From assembly GCF_900113065.1 (NCBI RefSeq), contig NZ_FOOA01000012.1, positions 62,001 to 126,000 of the forward strand: a stretch of 64,000 nt of DNA. The letters are read 5' to 3'. The notes under the pieces are model-generated. The model had not been told where the DNA came from and did no database searches. It saw only the letters and a program-made list of their open reading frames with translations. Source of the stretch: Aureimonas phyllosphaerae. Its GTDB lineage: Bacteria; Pseudomonadota; Alphaproteobacteria; Rhizobiales; Rhizobiaceae. Each line of letters opens with the position of its first letter. Within the stretch, counting starts at the first letter, position 1. The position numbers and the translations under genes are program-made. Below are positions 24,707 through 33,791 of this stretch, one piece after another.

Positions 24707-25795
24707 TTACCCTTCCACGACCTCTGGCAATTCCTTCACGGCACCGGTCGCGTAGGCCTTCGCGGTCGCCCGGATCCGATCGCTGTGGTCGTAGATGTGG
24801 TCCAGCGACTCGATCCGGTGCCGCGTCTCGGTCTTGCCGTCAAAGATGCCGATGTACTTAACTGCTCGATTGAAGTGCAGACGCACGAGCGGCTTACGGT
24901 TGTTGTTGTCGACGAGGATGGCGCAGTAGCTCTTGCTGTCGCGCATGTGGATTCGGTTCGCCGCGATCGCCTCGCGGGCGATGGCCCGCACGATCATGAA
25001 GCCCTCGCGCTCCTCCTCGGTGGTAACGACCTCGTCCTCATCGGCGGGCGCCGCGTCGACCGGGTCCATCTCAACGACGCTCGTCGTTGCCAGCGCCGAC
25101 GAGATCCGTGACTGCACCATGTCGCGCACCATCTCGCGGAAGGCGTTCTTCACCATCGGCGAGAACTGTTCCTTGATGGTCGCGGTGAACCGCCCTTCGT
25201 AGACTTCGGCGATCGCCATGCGGATGAACTCCTCGGTCGGGTCGTCCATCAGGGCGGTCAGCTTGCGCTTGATGCCCGATGTGTACTTCAGGCGGTGCGC
25301 CGACTGGAGGACCCCGTCGACGTCGAAGCCCTCCTTCCCGAACTTGGTCAGCTCAGGCAGGAGCGCGGTGTTGAGCTCGCCGAGGTCGAACGTCAGGAAG
25401 GGCTTGTCGTCGAGCTTGTTGGGCGCCTCGAGGTCGGTGTGGAATTGGAAGGACCGCCCGTTGGTCAGGATCGCGAACTTGGCGTCGGTGACCGAGAAGT
25501 AGCGGTAGAGCTGCGCCAGGTGGATCTTGTCGAGGTTGGTCGTCAGCGGCTTGCACTCGACCAAGATGCGGATCTGCCCGTCGATCTTGATGGCATAGTC
25601 GACCTTCTCGCCCTTCTTTCCGACGGCGTCGGCGGTGTACTCGGGCACGACCTCGGCCGGATCGAACACGTCGTAGCCGAGCGCGGCGAGGAACGGCAGG
25701 ACAACGGAGGTCTTCACGGCCTCCTCGGTCGCCATCGCTGAGGAGTGGTTCTTGATGCGGTCGCTGAGTGCCCGCAGGCGTTCTTCCATGCTCAT
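24707..25795 (-). CDS. Stand-alone HsdR N-terminal-type nuclease
   Basis: A 362-aa protein with the type I restriction enzyme HsdR N-terminal domain: TEEAVKTSVVLPFLAALGYDVF, then VVPEYTAD, KVDYAIKIDGQIRILVECKPL, YFSVTDAKFAILTNG. The D...ECK arrangement is the PD-(D/E)XK nuclease core. The ATPase/translocase part of HsdR is absent. Residues 220-362 are unrelated to HsdR and contain an acidic linker. Such orphan HsdR_N proteins are common in defence islands. It is 227 bp upstream of the envelope cluster on the same strand and could belong to it. ATG 25795 or the second Met can be the start. Confidence 0.85.
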   Translation of the reverse strand: MSMEERLRALSDRIKNHSSAMATEEAVKTSVVLPFLAALGYDVFDPAEVVPEYTADAVGKKGEKVDYAIKIDGQIRILVECKPLTTNLDKIHLAQLYRYFSVTDAKFAILTNGRSFQFHTDLEAPNKLDDKPFLTFDLGELNTALLPELTKFGKEGFDVDGVLQSAHRLKYTSGIKRKLTALMDDPTEEFIRMAIAEVYEGRFTATIKEQFSPMVKNAFREMVRDMVQSRISSALATTSVVEMDPVDAAPADEDEVVTTEEEREGFMIVRAIAREAIAANRIHMRDSKSYCAILVDNNNRKPLVRLHFNRAVKYIGIFDGKTETRHRIESLDHIYDHSDRIRATAKAYATGAVKELPEVVEG

Positions 25796-26214
25796 GCGCG
25801 TCGCCTCTCAATTGATTCGAGAGTCGACTGTAGGTTTCAACCCACGAGCGTGGAAGGACCACGTTCGGATCCATGTGGGACGGACCAAGGTCGCCTCGAC
25901 ACCCATCTCAATAAAGGAACAGGTCCTGATCATGCCAGGCATCCGTCGAACCAAAGGAGTGATGATCGCCGTCGGCTGGGCAGTGTCGGATCCAAAGGCG
26001 GCGAGCGACGTGGCGAACCTGGCGCAATCGGGGACGAACGTCGCCATCGCTACTTCACCGTGAGACGAACCATCCCCGTACGGGACGGTCTCCCCTACAG
26101 TTCCGTTCACCGATTTTGGTTGTAGTTCCGCACCAAAAGCGCAACCACCGTTGCCAAGGTCGCGGCGCTGTTGTGTGGTGGGCTGTCCCGACTCCGTCCG
26201 AGAGACCACGACCC
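25796..26214. other. Divergent intergenic region, possible 43-aa peptide at 25932-26063 (+)
   Basis: Promoters for the nuclease gene and the YARHG gene must lie here. A plus-strand frame of 43 codons starts at ATG 25932 behind AAAGGAACAGG and ends with TGA at 26063. Its product (MPGIRRTKGVMIAVGWAVSD start) has no recognised homologue, so I leave it unconfirmed. Nothing else was recognised. Confidence 0.35.
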
Positions 26215-27684
26215 ATGCCGACGCTGCGACGCCTCTTTCTGACCCTCGCGCTGTCGACCCTGGCACCTTTCGCCGCCCATGCGGACGGAGGCATCTGTGC
26301 ACGCGACCCGTCCTGCGATTTCCGCTTTCCAACATCCGGCTTCGAGCGCATTCGACCCGAATGGCTGGCCGACCTGCCATCCCAGACGCTTTGGGAGGCG
26401 CGCAACGAAATCATGGCGCGGCACGGCTATGCCTTCGACACGCCTCGCGCCATGCAGGTGTTCGGGTCGAAGGGCTGGTACCGACCGACGACACGCAACG
26501 TCGCGCTTTCCGCCGTCGAGAAGGCCAACATCGATCTGATCCGAGCGTTCGAGGAGGGACGAGGCGACGCCTACCTCGGCAGCGTCACCACGCGGGCACC
26601 CGACACCGCGACCTATGAAGTCGTCGGTCTCGATGCGAACGGCGACGGCTTCCTGTCGGTGCGCGGCGGGCCGGGAGGCAAGTTTCGCGAGCTCGGTCGC
26701 ATCTACCAAGCGGACCGCGTGACTGTCATGGAGGCGTCCGGGCGTTGGCTTCACCTTCGCTACGCGGGCGGCGAAGGCTGGTCCCATTCGCGCTACCTGC
26801 GCCCAATCCCATCGGCGCCTGCCGCAGTCGCGGTCGCCGGTGCCGCCAGCTCCTCATCCGTCCACATCGAGATCGAAAGCGACGCGTCGCGGACCGACGA
26901 ACTGCGTGAGGACCTGTCGGTCATTTCGGGCCAGCTTCACGACCTTTCCACTCAGGTCGCGCAGCGCGAGGTCGCGGCCAGCATCCCTCAGCCGTCCCCC
27001 GAACGGTCGGCTGCGAAGGAGGAGGTCGAGGCTCTGAAGGAGCGCATCGCGACCCTCGAGGCGCAGCGCAGCGAGACGACCGAAGAGCTGCGCACGTACG
27101 AGACGCCCGTGCGCCCGGAGAACAGCAACCTCCAGACCGACGCCCGCCGCTCGTCGGAGCGTTACCAAAAAGTCCCCTACTTCGTGCCCGGAACCAAGAC
27201 AGTCGGCGAGATGTGGGTCGAGCCCAAGGTCGACGACGCCGGACAGCTTCGCTTCGACGTGAACTTCATCGATCCCGAGGCGGACTACCAGAAGATCGCC
27301 ATTGCCATCCCCATGACCCCGGACGAGATCGGTCGGCTCGAGACGGCCCTTTCCAGCGTCGAGGACTGGAGCCGGACGGCCACCGAGAAGAAGATCCGCA
27401 AGCGCTACGAGAAGGAGGCGGTATGCCTGCCGGCAGCTCGCTGCGAGGGATCGGCAGCACCGACGTCCGGCCTCGTCACGCGGATCCTGTTCCAGATCGA
27501 CGACGACGGCTCGACGGCGACCCTGTTGCGAACGCGGCAGGGTTCGTTCGAGCGCGCCTACGCCTTCTCGATGGAGAGCACGGCGGTGCTGCGTAAATAC
27601 CTGCGCCATGTCGCCGACGTCGGCGCCAGCGAGTTCCAGGCGGGATCGGCGACCAAGGAGGATCTCGACGCGCTGTTCCAGTGA
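26215..27684 (+). CDS. Secreted YARHG and SH3-domain protein
   Basis: A 489-aa exported protein. A signal peptide occupies residues 1-23 (RRLFLTLALSTLAPFAAHA). A YARHG domain follows (ARNEIMARHGYAF...GWYRPTTR, residues 60-100), with a two-cysteine segment before it. Next is a bacterial SH3-like domain (FLSVRGGPGGKFRELGRIY...GWSHSRYL, about 140-200), a coiled coil (220-300) and a C-terminal beta-rich domain. YARHG domains occur in extracellular proteins with peptidoglycan- or surface-related roles. I use ATG 26215 because it gives the signal peptide; the open frame upstream does not. It points away from the envelope cluster. Confidence 0.85.
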   Translation: MPTLRRLFLTLALSTLAPFAAHADGGICARDPSCDFRFPTSGFERIRPEWLADLPSQTLWEARNEIMARHGYAFDTPRAMQVFGSKGWYRPTTRNVALSAVEKANIDLIRAFEEGRGDAYLGSVTTRAPDTATYEVVGLDANGDGFLSVRGGPGGKFRELGRIYQADRVTVMEASGRWLHLRYAGGEGWSHSRYLRPIPSAPAAVAVAGAASSSSVHIEIESDASRTDELREDLSVISGQLHDLSTQVAQREVAASIPQPSPERSAAKEEVEALKERIATLEAQRSETTEELRTYETPVRPENSNLQTDARRSSERYQKVPYFVPGTKTVGEMWVEPKVDDAGQLRFDVNFIDPEADYQKIAIAIPMTPDEIGRLETALSSVEDWSRTATEKKIRKRYEKEAVCLPAARCEGSAAPTSGLVTRILFQIDDDGSTATLLRTRQGSFERAYAFSMESTAVLRKYLRHVADVGASEFQAGSATKEDLDALFQ

Positions 27685-27716
27685 GGCGTCGCCGATCTCG
27701 CAAGGAATTTGCGGTC

Positions 27717-28694
27717 TCAATGGAGCGGAAGCTCGTCCAGGCAAACGTTCTCGGAGCCTACCTCCAGGGTGTCGAGTAGGTCGAACTTATCGCCCGTGAA
27801 ATTGAAGTACTCGCGCTTGCACTTGTTGCCGTCGGACGGGTCCACCCACTGGGCTACGACGAGCGAGCTGTCAATGCGGTGGTGTATCCCGAGGTACATG
27901 TTGTCCTCCCCGCCGCGGGGAAACCGCACGAGCCTGCCCGTCTTGTTGTCGCCGACCACAGCGAACACGCAGGCGGTACCGCAGCCGATGACCGTGACGG
28001 AGTAGTGGCCCGCAAGATTGGGGCCGGCCTTCATGCCCTCGCGGATGCGGGTCCTGAAGGACGAGAAATCCTTCTCCCGGCGCTGGAAGTCCGGAAATTT
28101 CGTGGACGTCGCTTTCGGCACCTGTGCCTGAAAGCCAGCGAACCTGTAGGGCACCTCGGCAGAACCGGACTGCGATGACGTGCCCGCCGTCCAGTCCGTT
28201 TGCAGGCAGTCGCCGAAGTTGTTGAGCGCCACGTCGCTCTGGCGGCCGCGGAAGCTCGCGATCTTGGTGCCGTTCGGGTTGAGGACCGTCACGGTCGTCG
28301 CTTGCGCGATCATCCCCAGCAGGGCAGCGTATGTCTGCGCTCCCGTGAAGTCGTGATAGTACGAGTTGGGGTCGCGCATTCCCATGAGTTCGGCCGCATA
28401 GCTCTCGCCCTTGATGTCGAATTCGATGCTGAACTTGCTTCTCCCTTCGAGAAGCTCCCACGAAGCGTTGTGGACCTCGAGGAACGTGTCGTTCTGGTCC
28501 TTGTAGCGAACGATCCGGAACACCGTATCGCCGTCATGGGACTCGAGGGCGCAGAAAAGGCGGTTGCTGCTCTCGTTGCGGTAGAGAACCGCCGACCAGT
28601 CCCCGGTCTTTTTTTCCACCTCGGGACGGAGGCTGGCCGCACTTGCCACCACGGTCGATGCAGCCAAAAAGAATGCGACCAATCTCCGCAACAC
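27717..28694 (-). CDS. Secreted hypothetical protein
   Basis: A 325-aa protein with a clear signal peptide (LRRLVAFFLAASTVVASA) from the GTG at 28694, which has GGGAGC upstream. The mature part is beta-rich without membrane segments and contains a few cysteines (GDCLQTDW, GCGTACVFAV) that may form disulfides. No family is recognised. It lies in a run of genes for exported proteins and is convergent with the YARHG gene. Confidence 0.7.
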   Translation of the reverse strand: MLRRLVAFFLAASTVVASAASLRPEVEKKTGDWSAVLYRNESSNRLFCALESHDGDTVFRIVRYKDQNDTFLEVHNASWELLEGRSKFSIEFDIKGESYAAELMGMRDPNSYYHDFTGAQTYAALLGMIAQATTVTVLNPNGTKIASFRGRQSDVALNNFGDCLQTDWTAGTSSQSGSAEVPYRFAGFQAQVPKATSTKFPDFQRREKDFSSFRTRIREGMKAGPNLAGHYSVTVIGCGTACVFAVVGDNKTGRLVRFPRGGEDNMYLGIHHRIDSSLVVAQWVDPSDGNKCKREYFNFTGDKFDLLDTLEVGSENVCLDELPLH

Positions 28695-28911
28695 GACGCG
28701 CTCCCAAAGTTTCTGTTTGTTTCGAGGTGATCCTGCTCGACCCTGCGGAGTCGAGCAACCTTCCTTGATGCAGCCGCCTCCCGAACCGTTCGGACCGGAC
28801 TGGCGCCCAACTGCGATCTCGAGCGGGCGGTGAAGGCAGATGCACGTGGCCCCAGCCGCCGAGGCATCGTAAACATACCGAACGCCATCTTCGGCTCGAA
28901 CGCATGGGCGG

Positions 28912-30135
28912 CTAGCGACCCGCGGCGAGGCCCTTCTCTTCCGACTGATAGCTCGCGACGACAGAGGCAACCCCCGCGAGGGGCGTGTCAGCTGGGACCG
29001 TGTCCATGACGATCAGCATCCCATTGGGGACGCCGACGTCGGCGTCGGGATTCACGATCCCTTCGGAGGACGAGAACTCCCAGAAGTCCCCGTCGCCCAG
29101 CGGTTCGAAGAGCTCCTCGACGGTGCCTGCGGCCCGGTACAGCACCCGCGGACTGCCAAGACCGGAGTCGAACACGCACCAAAGGAATTCCTTGCCGTCG
29201 GGCGTCATCGTGATCGGGGTGAAGGCGACCCACGACCGCTTCGTGCCCTGACGGACGGTTCGAACCCCGAAGCCCAGCCCCACCTCCCCGTTGTCGAGAA
29301 GCTCGCTGCCTTCCTCGAAGTCCCGCATCGCACGCGTCGCGATGCCGTAGCCCGGCAACGCGCTCCGTCTCTGGCGGTGGTACCAGCGGTTGATGCACGC
29401 GTTGCGGACCATCGACGGAGTGATCGACGGAAGATTTCTGAACTGGAGGGAGCGGTCGGCATAGTCGATCCAAAGCGAGCGGACGGCGTCGACGGTGTCG
29501 ACCATGAACGCGGCATTGCGATCGGGCTCGAGCAGGCGTGGCAGTTCGGTCGGCTCGACATAAAGACGGTCGGCGAGTTGGATCAGAAGCGAGATTCCGT
29601 CGACCGCTGCCCGGTACGCTTCGCCGACGGTCGCGGACGAGTAGCTCGCCTCCGGGACGTCGAGATAGGGTGCATGAAAGCCCAGCGTCCCGCCCGGCTC
29701 TAGGGTGCGGGACGGCGGCTGGTTCGGGATGTCGTCACCCTCGACGCCAACGTCGCGCAACGGTTCCGCGCCGCCGAGGAAGGCGAGCGCACAGGCCGAG
29801 TAGCATTCAGCGCCACCCCTCACGACCGTTGCAGCCCCCGCCCTCCTGAACGCCGCGGCGAGGAGCAGGCCCTCCACATAGGAGCCGCCCGGGCTTCTCA
29901 GTTCCACGACGACGCGCTCCCCATCCGGCGACGACTTCGACGCCTCCCTCCCGAAACGTTCGACGTCACCGTCGACGATGGCCCCGCCGAGCGTGATGAC
30001 GAGCGCGGTGGTGCCGATGGGATCCGGGGCGTTGCGCGAACTGAAGTCGGCGGTGTGCGCGGCTCCCGTCCACGCGAGAGCGGCGCCGAGGACCAGGGTG
30101 GCGAGGCGCACGGCTATTTCGCGATGCCGGGGCAC
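28912..30135 (-). CDS. Exported ClpP/crotonase-fold protein (COG3904-like)
   Basis: A protein of about 407 aa with a signal peptide (VRLATLVLGAALAWTGAAHT). Residues 40-210 resemble predicted periplasmic ClpP-fold proteins: VITLGGAIVDGDVERF, VVELRSPGGSYVEGLLLA, and GAECYSACALAFLGGA, where the Ser of the CYSAC segment is the probable nucleophile. GTLGFHAPY supplies the candidate His. The C-terminal 190 residues are an unrecognised beta-rich domain. The start may be GTG 30135, overlapping the upstream stop by 22 nt, or GTG 30111 right after it. Together with 30114-30578 it forms a two-gene operon. Confidence 0.75.
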   Translation of the reverse strand: MPRHREIAVRLATLVLGAALAWTGAAHTADFSSRNAPDPIGTTALVITLGGAIVDGDVERFGREASKSSPDGERVVVELRSPGGSYVEGLLLAAAFRRAGAATVVRGGAECYSACALAFLGGAEPLRDVGVEGDDIPNQPPSRTLEPGGTLGFHAPYLDVPEASYSSATVGEAYRAAVDGISLLIQLADRLYVEPTELPRLLEPDRNAAFMVDTVDAVRSLWIDYADRSLQFRNLPSITPSMVRNACINRWYHRQRRSALPGYGIATRAMRDFEEGSELLDNGEVGLGFGVRTVRQGTKRSWVAFTPITMTPDGKEFLWCVFDSGLGSPRVLYRAAGTVEELFEPLGDGDFWEFSSSEGIVNPDADVGVPNGMLIVMDTVPADTPLAGVASVVASYQSEEKGLAAGR

Positions 30136-30578
30136 AGGACCTGGAAAATGCCAAGCGCGGTCGGGTAGCCGGACGCGCTCGAGCCGTCGAGGACCTCTCC
30201 GGTGTCGAGACGCTTCACGACGTAGTCAGCCATGGAGTCGCGATCCTTCTGACGGCCGAGGAACGCGAAGCGCTCGCCGTAGAGGTCCGTCCAGGTTCGC
30301 TTCCGGCAGTCGGCGGTAACGCGGTCGCGCACCTTCACGCTCGCCATCGTCTTACGGACGCAAGCCATCGAGTTGTCGAGCACGTAATCCACATAAAAGG
30401 CCTTCGCGTTCCGCGGGCGGTGCTCGACGCGGATCACGGCCATCGAGGTGCCGATGCCCGCCTTCGACACGGTCGTCACGCTCATCCCGGCACGGGAGCC
30501 GTAGTAGATCTCGTCGTCCTCGGCACGGGCAGTTCCGGTTGCCAGGACGACGAAGGCCAGGATCGCGGTTCGGAGCAT
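30114..30578 (-). CDS. Small secreted hypothetical protein
   Basis: A 154-aa protein with a signal peptide (MLRTAILAFVVLATGTARA). The mature domain contains three cysteines (SMACVRKTM, TADCRKRTW, VLCPGIAK), a surface-protein-like pattern. The frame is open 72 nt upstream, but ATG 30578 gives the clean signal peptide. It is first in the operon with the ClpP-fold protein. No family is recognised. Confidence 0.65.
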   Translation of the reverse strand: MLRTAILAFVVLATGTARAEDDEIYYGSRAGMSVTTVSKAGIGTSMAVIRVEHRPRNAKAFYVDYVLDNSMACVRKTMASVKVRDRVTADCRKRTWTDLYGERFAFLGRQKDRDSMADYVVKRLDTGEVLDGSSASGYPTALGIFQVLCPGIAK

Positions 30579-30848
30579 GTCTTCGATTCTCCCGGGGACC
30601 ATGGACCGAAATGACGACGAAACGCCCCTCGCTTGCAATCGGGATTTCACGGCGTTCTTGAGGGGCTACGTCCCCTACATGTCGCGACCCCCAGCTTTCC
30701 GGAGTTCGGGGAATGCCCGGCATTCTCTGCAACGGCTTATGCGGGCGGAAACCCTGTCGGCAGATGGAGGAAAATCCGGCGTACGCGTTAGGGGTGCAAC
30801 GACAGACGCCAAGGTAGCACGTCGGTCCTCCTCAACCGGGACACACCG

Positions 30849-31283
30849 ATGCGCAAACCGATTCTCCTCACCCTCGCGACCGTATTCGCCCTTACCCTGA
30901 CAGGGTGCGCCACATCGAACATGGCCTACGAACGCATCGGCTACGGCCCCGAACTCGAATACGCCAAGGCCGAGTGCGAAATCCGGGCCCTGGGAACGGA
31001 GCAGGGTTACGCCGCGTACGGCAGCGCTGCCTTCGTGCTTGGGAGCGCGATCGGGAACGCGATCGACAACGAGGTCCGCAAGTCAGGCTTCATGCGCAAT
31101 TGCATGACCCTTCAGGGCTGGCGTCAGGTTCCGCGGGAAAGATCCACGGCGGCGACGCAGGAGGGGACGATCGCACCCGCCGTGCAGCAACGCCGTTCGG
31201 CACCCCGCATCGATACGTCCGCGCAGGCATTCAACCGACCGGGCTACCGCTCGGGACGATGCTTTGACGCGTGCCTGCGTTGA
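30849..31283 (+). CDS. Predicted lipoprotein
   Basis: A 144-aa protein whose N-terminus, RKPILLTLATVFALTLTGC, is a type II signal peptide with the lipobox LTGC, so Cys19 should be lipidated and the protein anchored to the outer membrane. The rest has a small Gly/Ala-rich hydrophobic stretch (GSAAFVLGSAIGNAI) and a disordered tail. No family is recognised. It starts a plus-strand run of exported proteins. Confidence 0.75.
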   Translation: MRKPILLTLATVFALTLTGCATSNMAYERIGYGPELEYAKAECEIRALGTEQGYAAYGSAAFVLGSAIGNAIDNEVRKSGFMRNCMTLQGWRQVPRERSTAATQEGTIAPAVQQRRSAPRIDTSAQAFNRPGYRSGRCFDACLR

Positions 31284-31350
31284 AGGCGGACATGGACAGG
31301 CAACCACAACCCAAGGATGATCCCGACCGACGGGGGGAGAGGGGCGTCCG

Positions 31351-31683
31351 ATGATTCGATGGGTTCGTGGATTGATCGCGGTCGTGATCATTCAGATGTC
31401 CGCGTCGCTGGGCGGGATCGCCCTCGCGCGCGAACTCCCGTCGCTCGAGCGCTTGGCGATACTCCGCAACGCCGACGGTGGAACGGGCCGGCAGTCGCAT
31501 CCCCGCGACGAACGCCATGCCCAGGCCCGGACCTGCAAGGCGGTGTCGAGCTGCGAGGAGGCGGTACGCCTCTGGTGCGGGGGCTACCGCCGGGCTGACG
31601 GCGACAACGACGGCATCCCCTGCGAGAACGTCTGCTCGTCCCTATCCGAGGTCGAGGCGATCAAGGCCGAGATCGGATGCTGA
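31351..31683 (+). CDS. Secreted protein with excalibur calcium-binding domain
   Basis: A 110-aa protein with a hydrophobic signal (LIAVVIIQMSASLGGIALA) and a C-terminal excalibur domain. The pattern is CKAVSSCEEAVRLWCGGY, then RADGDNDGIPCE and VCSS. The DGDNDG loop is the calcium site of the family and the cysteines form disulfides. The stop overlaps the start of the next gene by 7 nt, so the two are translated together. Confidence 0.85.
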   Translation: MIRWVRGLIAVVIIQMSASLGGIALARELPSLERLAILRNADGGTGRQSHPRDERHAQARTCKAVSSCEEAVRLWCGGYRRADGDNDGIPCENVCSSLSEVEAIKAEIGC

Positions 31684-32993
31684 GCGTGGTTCGAACGATC
31701 CTGGCGGGCATCCTGGCGCTCACGGTCGTCACGCTCGGCGGAATGCCCGCGTCGTCGGCCGAGCCCTCGGCGCTCGCCCCCTTCCGCTTCGATCCAAAAC
31801 GGCCCGACATCGTGGAACTTGACGGCGCCCTGACGTCTGGCGCGGCGCTCGCCTTCCGCAGGACGCTTCTCGCCGCCCCGAACGCCAGGCTCCTCGTTCT
31901 GAACAGTCCGGGCGGCGACGTCGATGCGGGGCTCCTGATCGCCGACGACGTCCATACCCGCAAGCTCGACACGCTGATTCCGGACGGGTCGACCTGCGCC
32001 TCGGCCTGCTCCTACATCTTCCTGGCTGGCCACGAGCGGCAGGCGGACGGCCGCCTCGGCGTGCACCAAATGTGGTCGGAACGGCCGAACCTGCAATCGG
32101 CGCAGATGTCGGTGGCCGACGTCATCGACACGCTGGACCGCTTCGGCACGCCGACGGGCGTCATCACCATCATGTTCCGCACGCCACCCGACGACATGCA
32201 CTTCTTCACGCCCGACGAGGTGGCGCGGTTCGGCATCAACAAGACGGCGGGCGCAGCCGTGGCCGACGTGACCGTGGCACCCATGGCACCCTCCCCTTCG
32301 CCCGATGCGAACCAAGGCATCACGCCGGCACCCGCCGACGCCGTCAGCATGCCGAACGACGGTACGCAGACCGAGGCCGCGGCACTCGCCGCCCCGTCCC
32401 CCGCCATGTCGGACCGCACGGCGGCGGCGCTCTCGACGCTCGAGACCTACACCAAGCAACCGACACGCATGGCGATCTACGCGGGTCTGGACTTCTTCGG
32501 CGAGGACGTGGGCAGCACGTTCGTCGCGGACGCTCCGGCCTGCGCTGCCAAGTGCTTCGAGTTGGGCGGCCAGTGCCGGGCCTTCACGTTCAACATGAAG
32601 ACGCGCCCGGGCCGGGGACCGAACTGCTTCCTTAAGTCGGGACGCGGCGAGGTGGACGGCAACTCGGCGGCCTTCTCGGGCGAACTCCTGTCACGGTCGG
32701 ATCGCGATCCGTCCCCCATGACGATCCCAGTGATCGATCCGGAGACCGCGCTGTTTCAGAACGTCGACCTCCCAGGCTACGACCTGTCCCGCCGGCCCAA
32801 CCCGGCCGCGACCCAGTTCGAGTGCCGCCGGGCATGCGTTGCCGATGACCGATGCGTCGCCTTCACCTACGTGAAGCCGAAGAAGCAGTGCTGGTTGAAG
32901 GGCGGCGCCGGTTCGCCGCGGGCGATGGCGGGCGCGGTGACCGGGATCAAGAAGGTCGAGAGCTTCTCTGCCCAAACGATCACGCTGGACTGA
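31677..32993 (+). CDS. Exported ClpP-fold protein with two PAN/apple domains
   Basis: A 438-aa protein with a signal peptide at residues 1-28. Residues 35-200 have the COG3904-like ClpP fold: VELDGALTSGAALAFRRTL, LLVLNSPGGDVDAGLLIAD, GSTCASACSYIFLAGH with the probable nucleophilic Ser, and RLGVHQMW with the probable His. A Pro/Ala-rich linker follows. Two PAN/apple modules complete the protein (about 260-345 with CAAKCFELGGQCRAFTF, and 350-430 with CRRACVADDRCVAFTY), each with paired cysteines for carbohydrate or protein binding. It resembles the minus-strand ClpP-fold neighbour but adds binding domains. Likely a periplasmic or surface-associated serine protease. Confidence 0.85.
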   Translation: MLSVVRTILAGILALTVVTLGGMPASSAEPSALAPFRFDPKRPDIVELDGALTSGAALAFRRTLLAAPNARLLVLNSPGGDVDAGLLIADDVHTRKLDTLIPDGSTCASACSYIFLAGHERQADGRLGVHQMWSERPNLQSAQMSVADVIDTLDRFGTPTGVITIMFRTPPDDMHFFTPDEVARFGINKTAGAAVADVTVAPMAPSPSPDANQGITPAPADAVSMPNDGTQTEAAALAAPSPAMSDRTAAALSTLETYTKQPTRMAIYAGLDFFGEDVGSTFVADAPACAAKCFELGGQCRAFTFNMKTRPGRGPNCFLKSGRGEVDGNSAAFSGELLSRSDRDPSPMTIPVIDPETALFQNVDLPGYDLSRRPNPAATQFECRRACVADDRCVAFTYVKPKKQCWLKGGAGSPRAMAGAVTGIKKVESFSAQTITLD

Positions 32994-33009
32994 GGCGAGC
33001 TGTACGCCC

Positions 33010-33246
33010 ATGCGCTTCCAGGACCTGACACCAACCCAGCGCCAGGCGATGACGCGCATCGTCGGCTGGGCTTCCGACGGGATCCCGATCGGCGCCTTGG
33101 AAGACAGCCTGCCACCCGCGCTCATCGAGGCGGTCGTTGAACTCGAAGGCCTCGGCCTGGCGCACGTCGAGGCAGGGTGGCGCGGGACGCGCTGGTGGCA
33201 CCTGACCAAACGGGGTCAATTCATCCGTGATCGGGGCGAGGGATGA
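33010..33246 (+). CDS. Small hypothetical protein, winged-helix-like
   Basis: A 78-aa soluble protein. The spacing of helices and the final strands (ALIEAVVELEGLGLAHVEAG...WWHLTKRGQFIRD) look like a winged-helix reader. It begins 17 bp after the PAN-domain gene, and its stop overlaps the next start by 4 nt, so it is part of the same operon. No family is recognised. Confidence 0.6.
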   Translation: MRFQDLTPTQRQAMTRIVGWASDGIPIGALEDSLPPALIEAVVELEGLGLAHVEAGWRGTRWWHLTKRGQFIRDRGEG

Positions 33247-33446
33247 TGGACCGCGACTGGGATCGACGGTTCGGATCGGCCATCCGCGCCGCGGATGGCA
33301 CCCCGGACGAGGACGGCACGATGCCGGCAACGAAAGATCCACATACGGGCCGATGGGACTTCGCGCGTCCGCACCGCGCCGGCAACGGCGCGATCCTCAT
33401 GGTTGGCCTCGCCGTCGTCACGGCGCTGGTATGGCTTGCCTACTGA
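33243..33446 (+). CDS. Small single-pass membrane protein
   Basis: A 67-aa protein with a charged N-terminal 45 residues and one C-terminal membrane helix (GAILMVGLAVVTALVWLAY). It overlaps the preceding gene by 4 nt. Possibly a tail-anchored protein. Function unknown. Confidence 0.55.
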   Translation: MMDRDWDRRFGSAIRAADGTPDEDGTMPATKDPHTGRWDFARPHRAGNGAILMVGLAVVTALVWLAY

Positions 33447-33455
33447 CGGCGTCCC

Positions 33456-33785
33456 TCAGGCGAACGGGTTCCGCACCCGCTTCGGCGCAGGAGCGTCCTG
33501 TGTCTCCGTTTCGGACCCCACCCGCTCCGGCAGATCGCCCTTCGCCTTCAATGCCTCAACGATGGCGTTGACCGCGCGCTGCAACGCCTCGGCCGCTTCC
33601 AACCCAGCCTGGTCGGGTGCGATGTCGAGCGAGCCGCTCAGCGAGACACGGTCTGTCCCGTTCTCGATGGTCACCCCGCCGATCGTCACTGCGGTCTCGT
33701 CATCGGCGAACGGGCGGAATTCTGAGGTCTCCAACGAATTCCCGTCGTCTTCTCCGCCGCCTGCCGTGTTCCTGCGCTTGGCCAT
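33456..33785 (-). CDS. Small hypothetical protein
   Basis: A 109-aa, mostly acidic protein. It has a disordered N-terminus, two short strands (TAVTIGGVTIENG, VSLSGSLDIAP), a helix (AAEALQRAVNAIVEALKAKG) and a basic tail. It lies 6 bp downstream of the nuclease gene on the same strand, so it may be co-expressed. Possibly an immunity or accessory protein, but that is a guess from position only. Confidence 0.55.
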   Translation of the reverse strand: MAKRRNTAGGGEDDGNSLETSEFRPFADDETAVTIGGVTIENGTDRVSLSGSLDIAPDQAGLEAAEALQRAVNAIVEALKAKGDLPERVGSETETQDAPAPKRVRNPFA

Positions 33786-33791
33786 CCGTGT

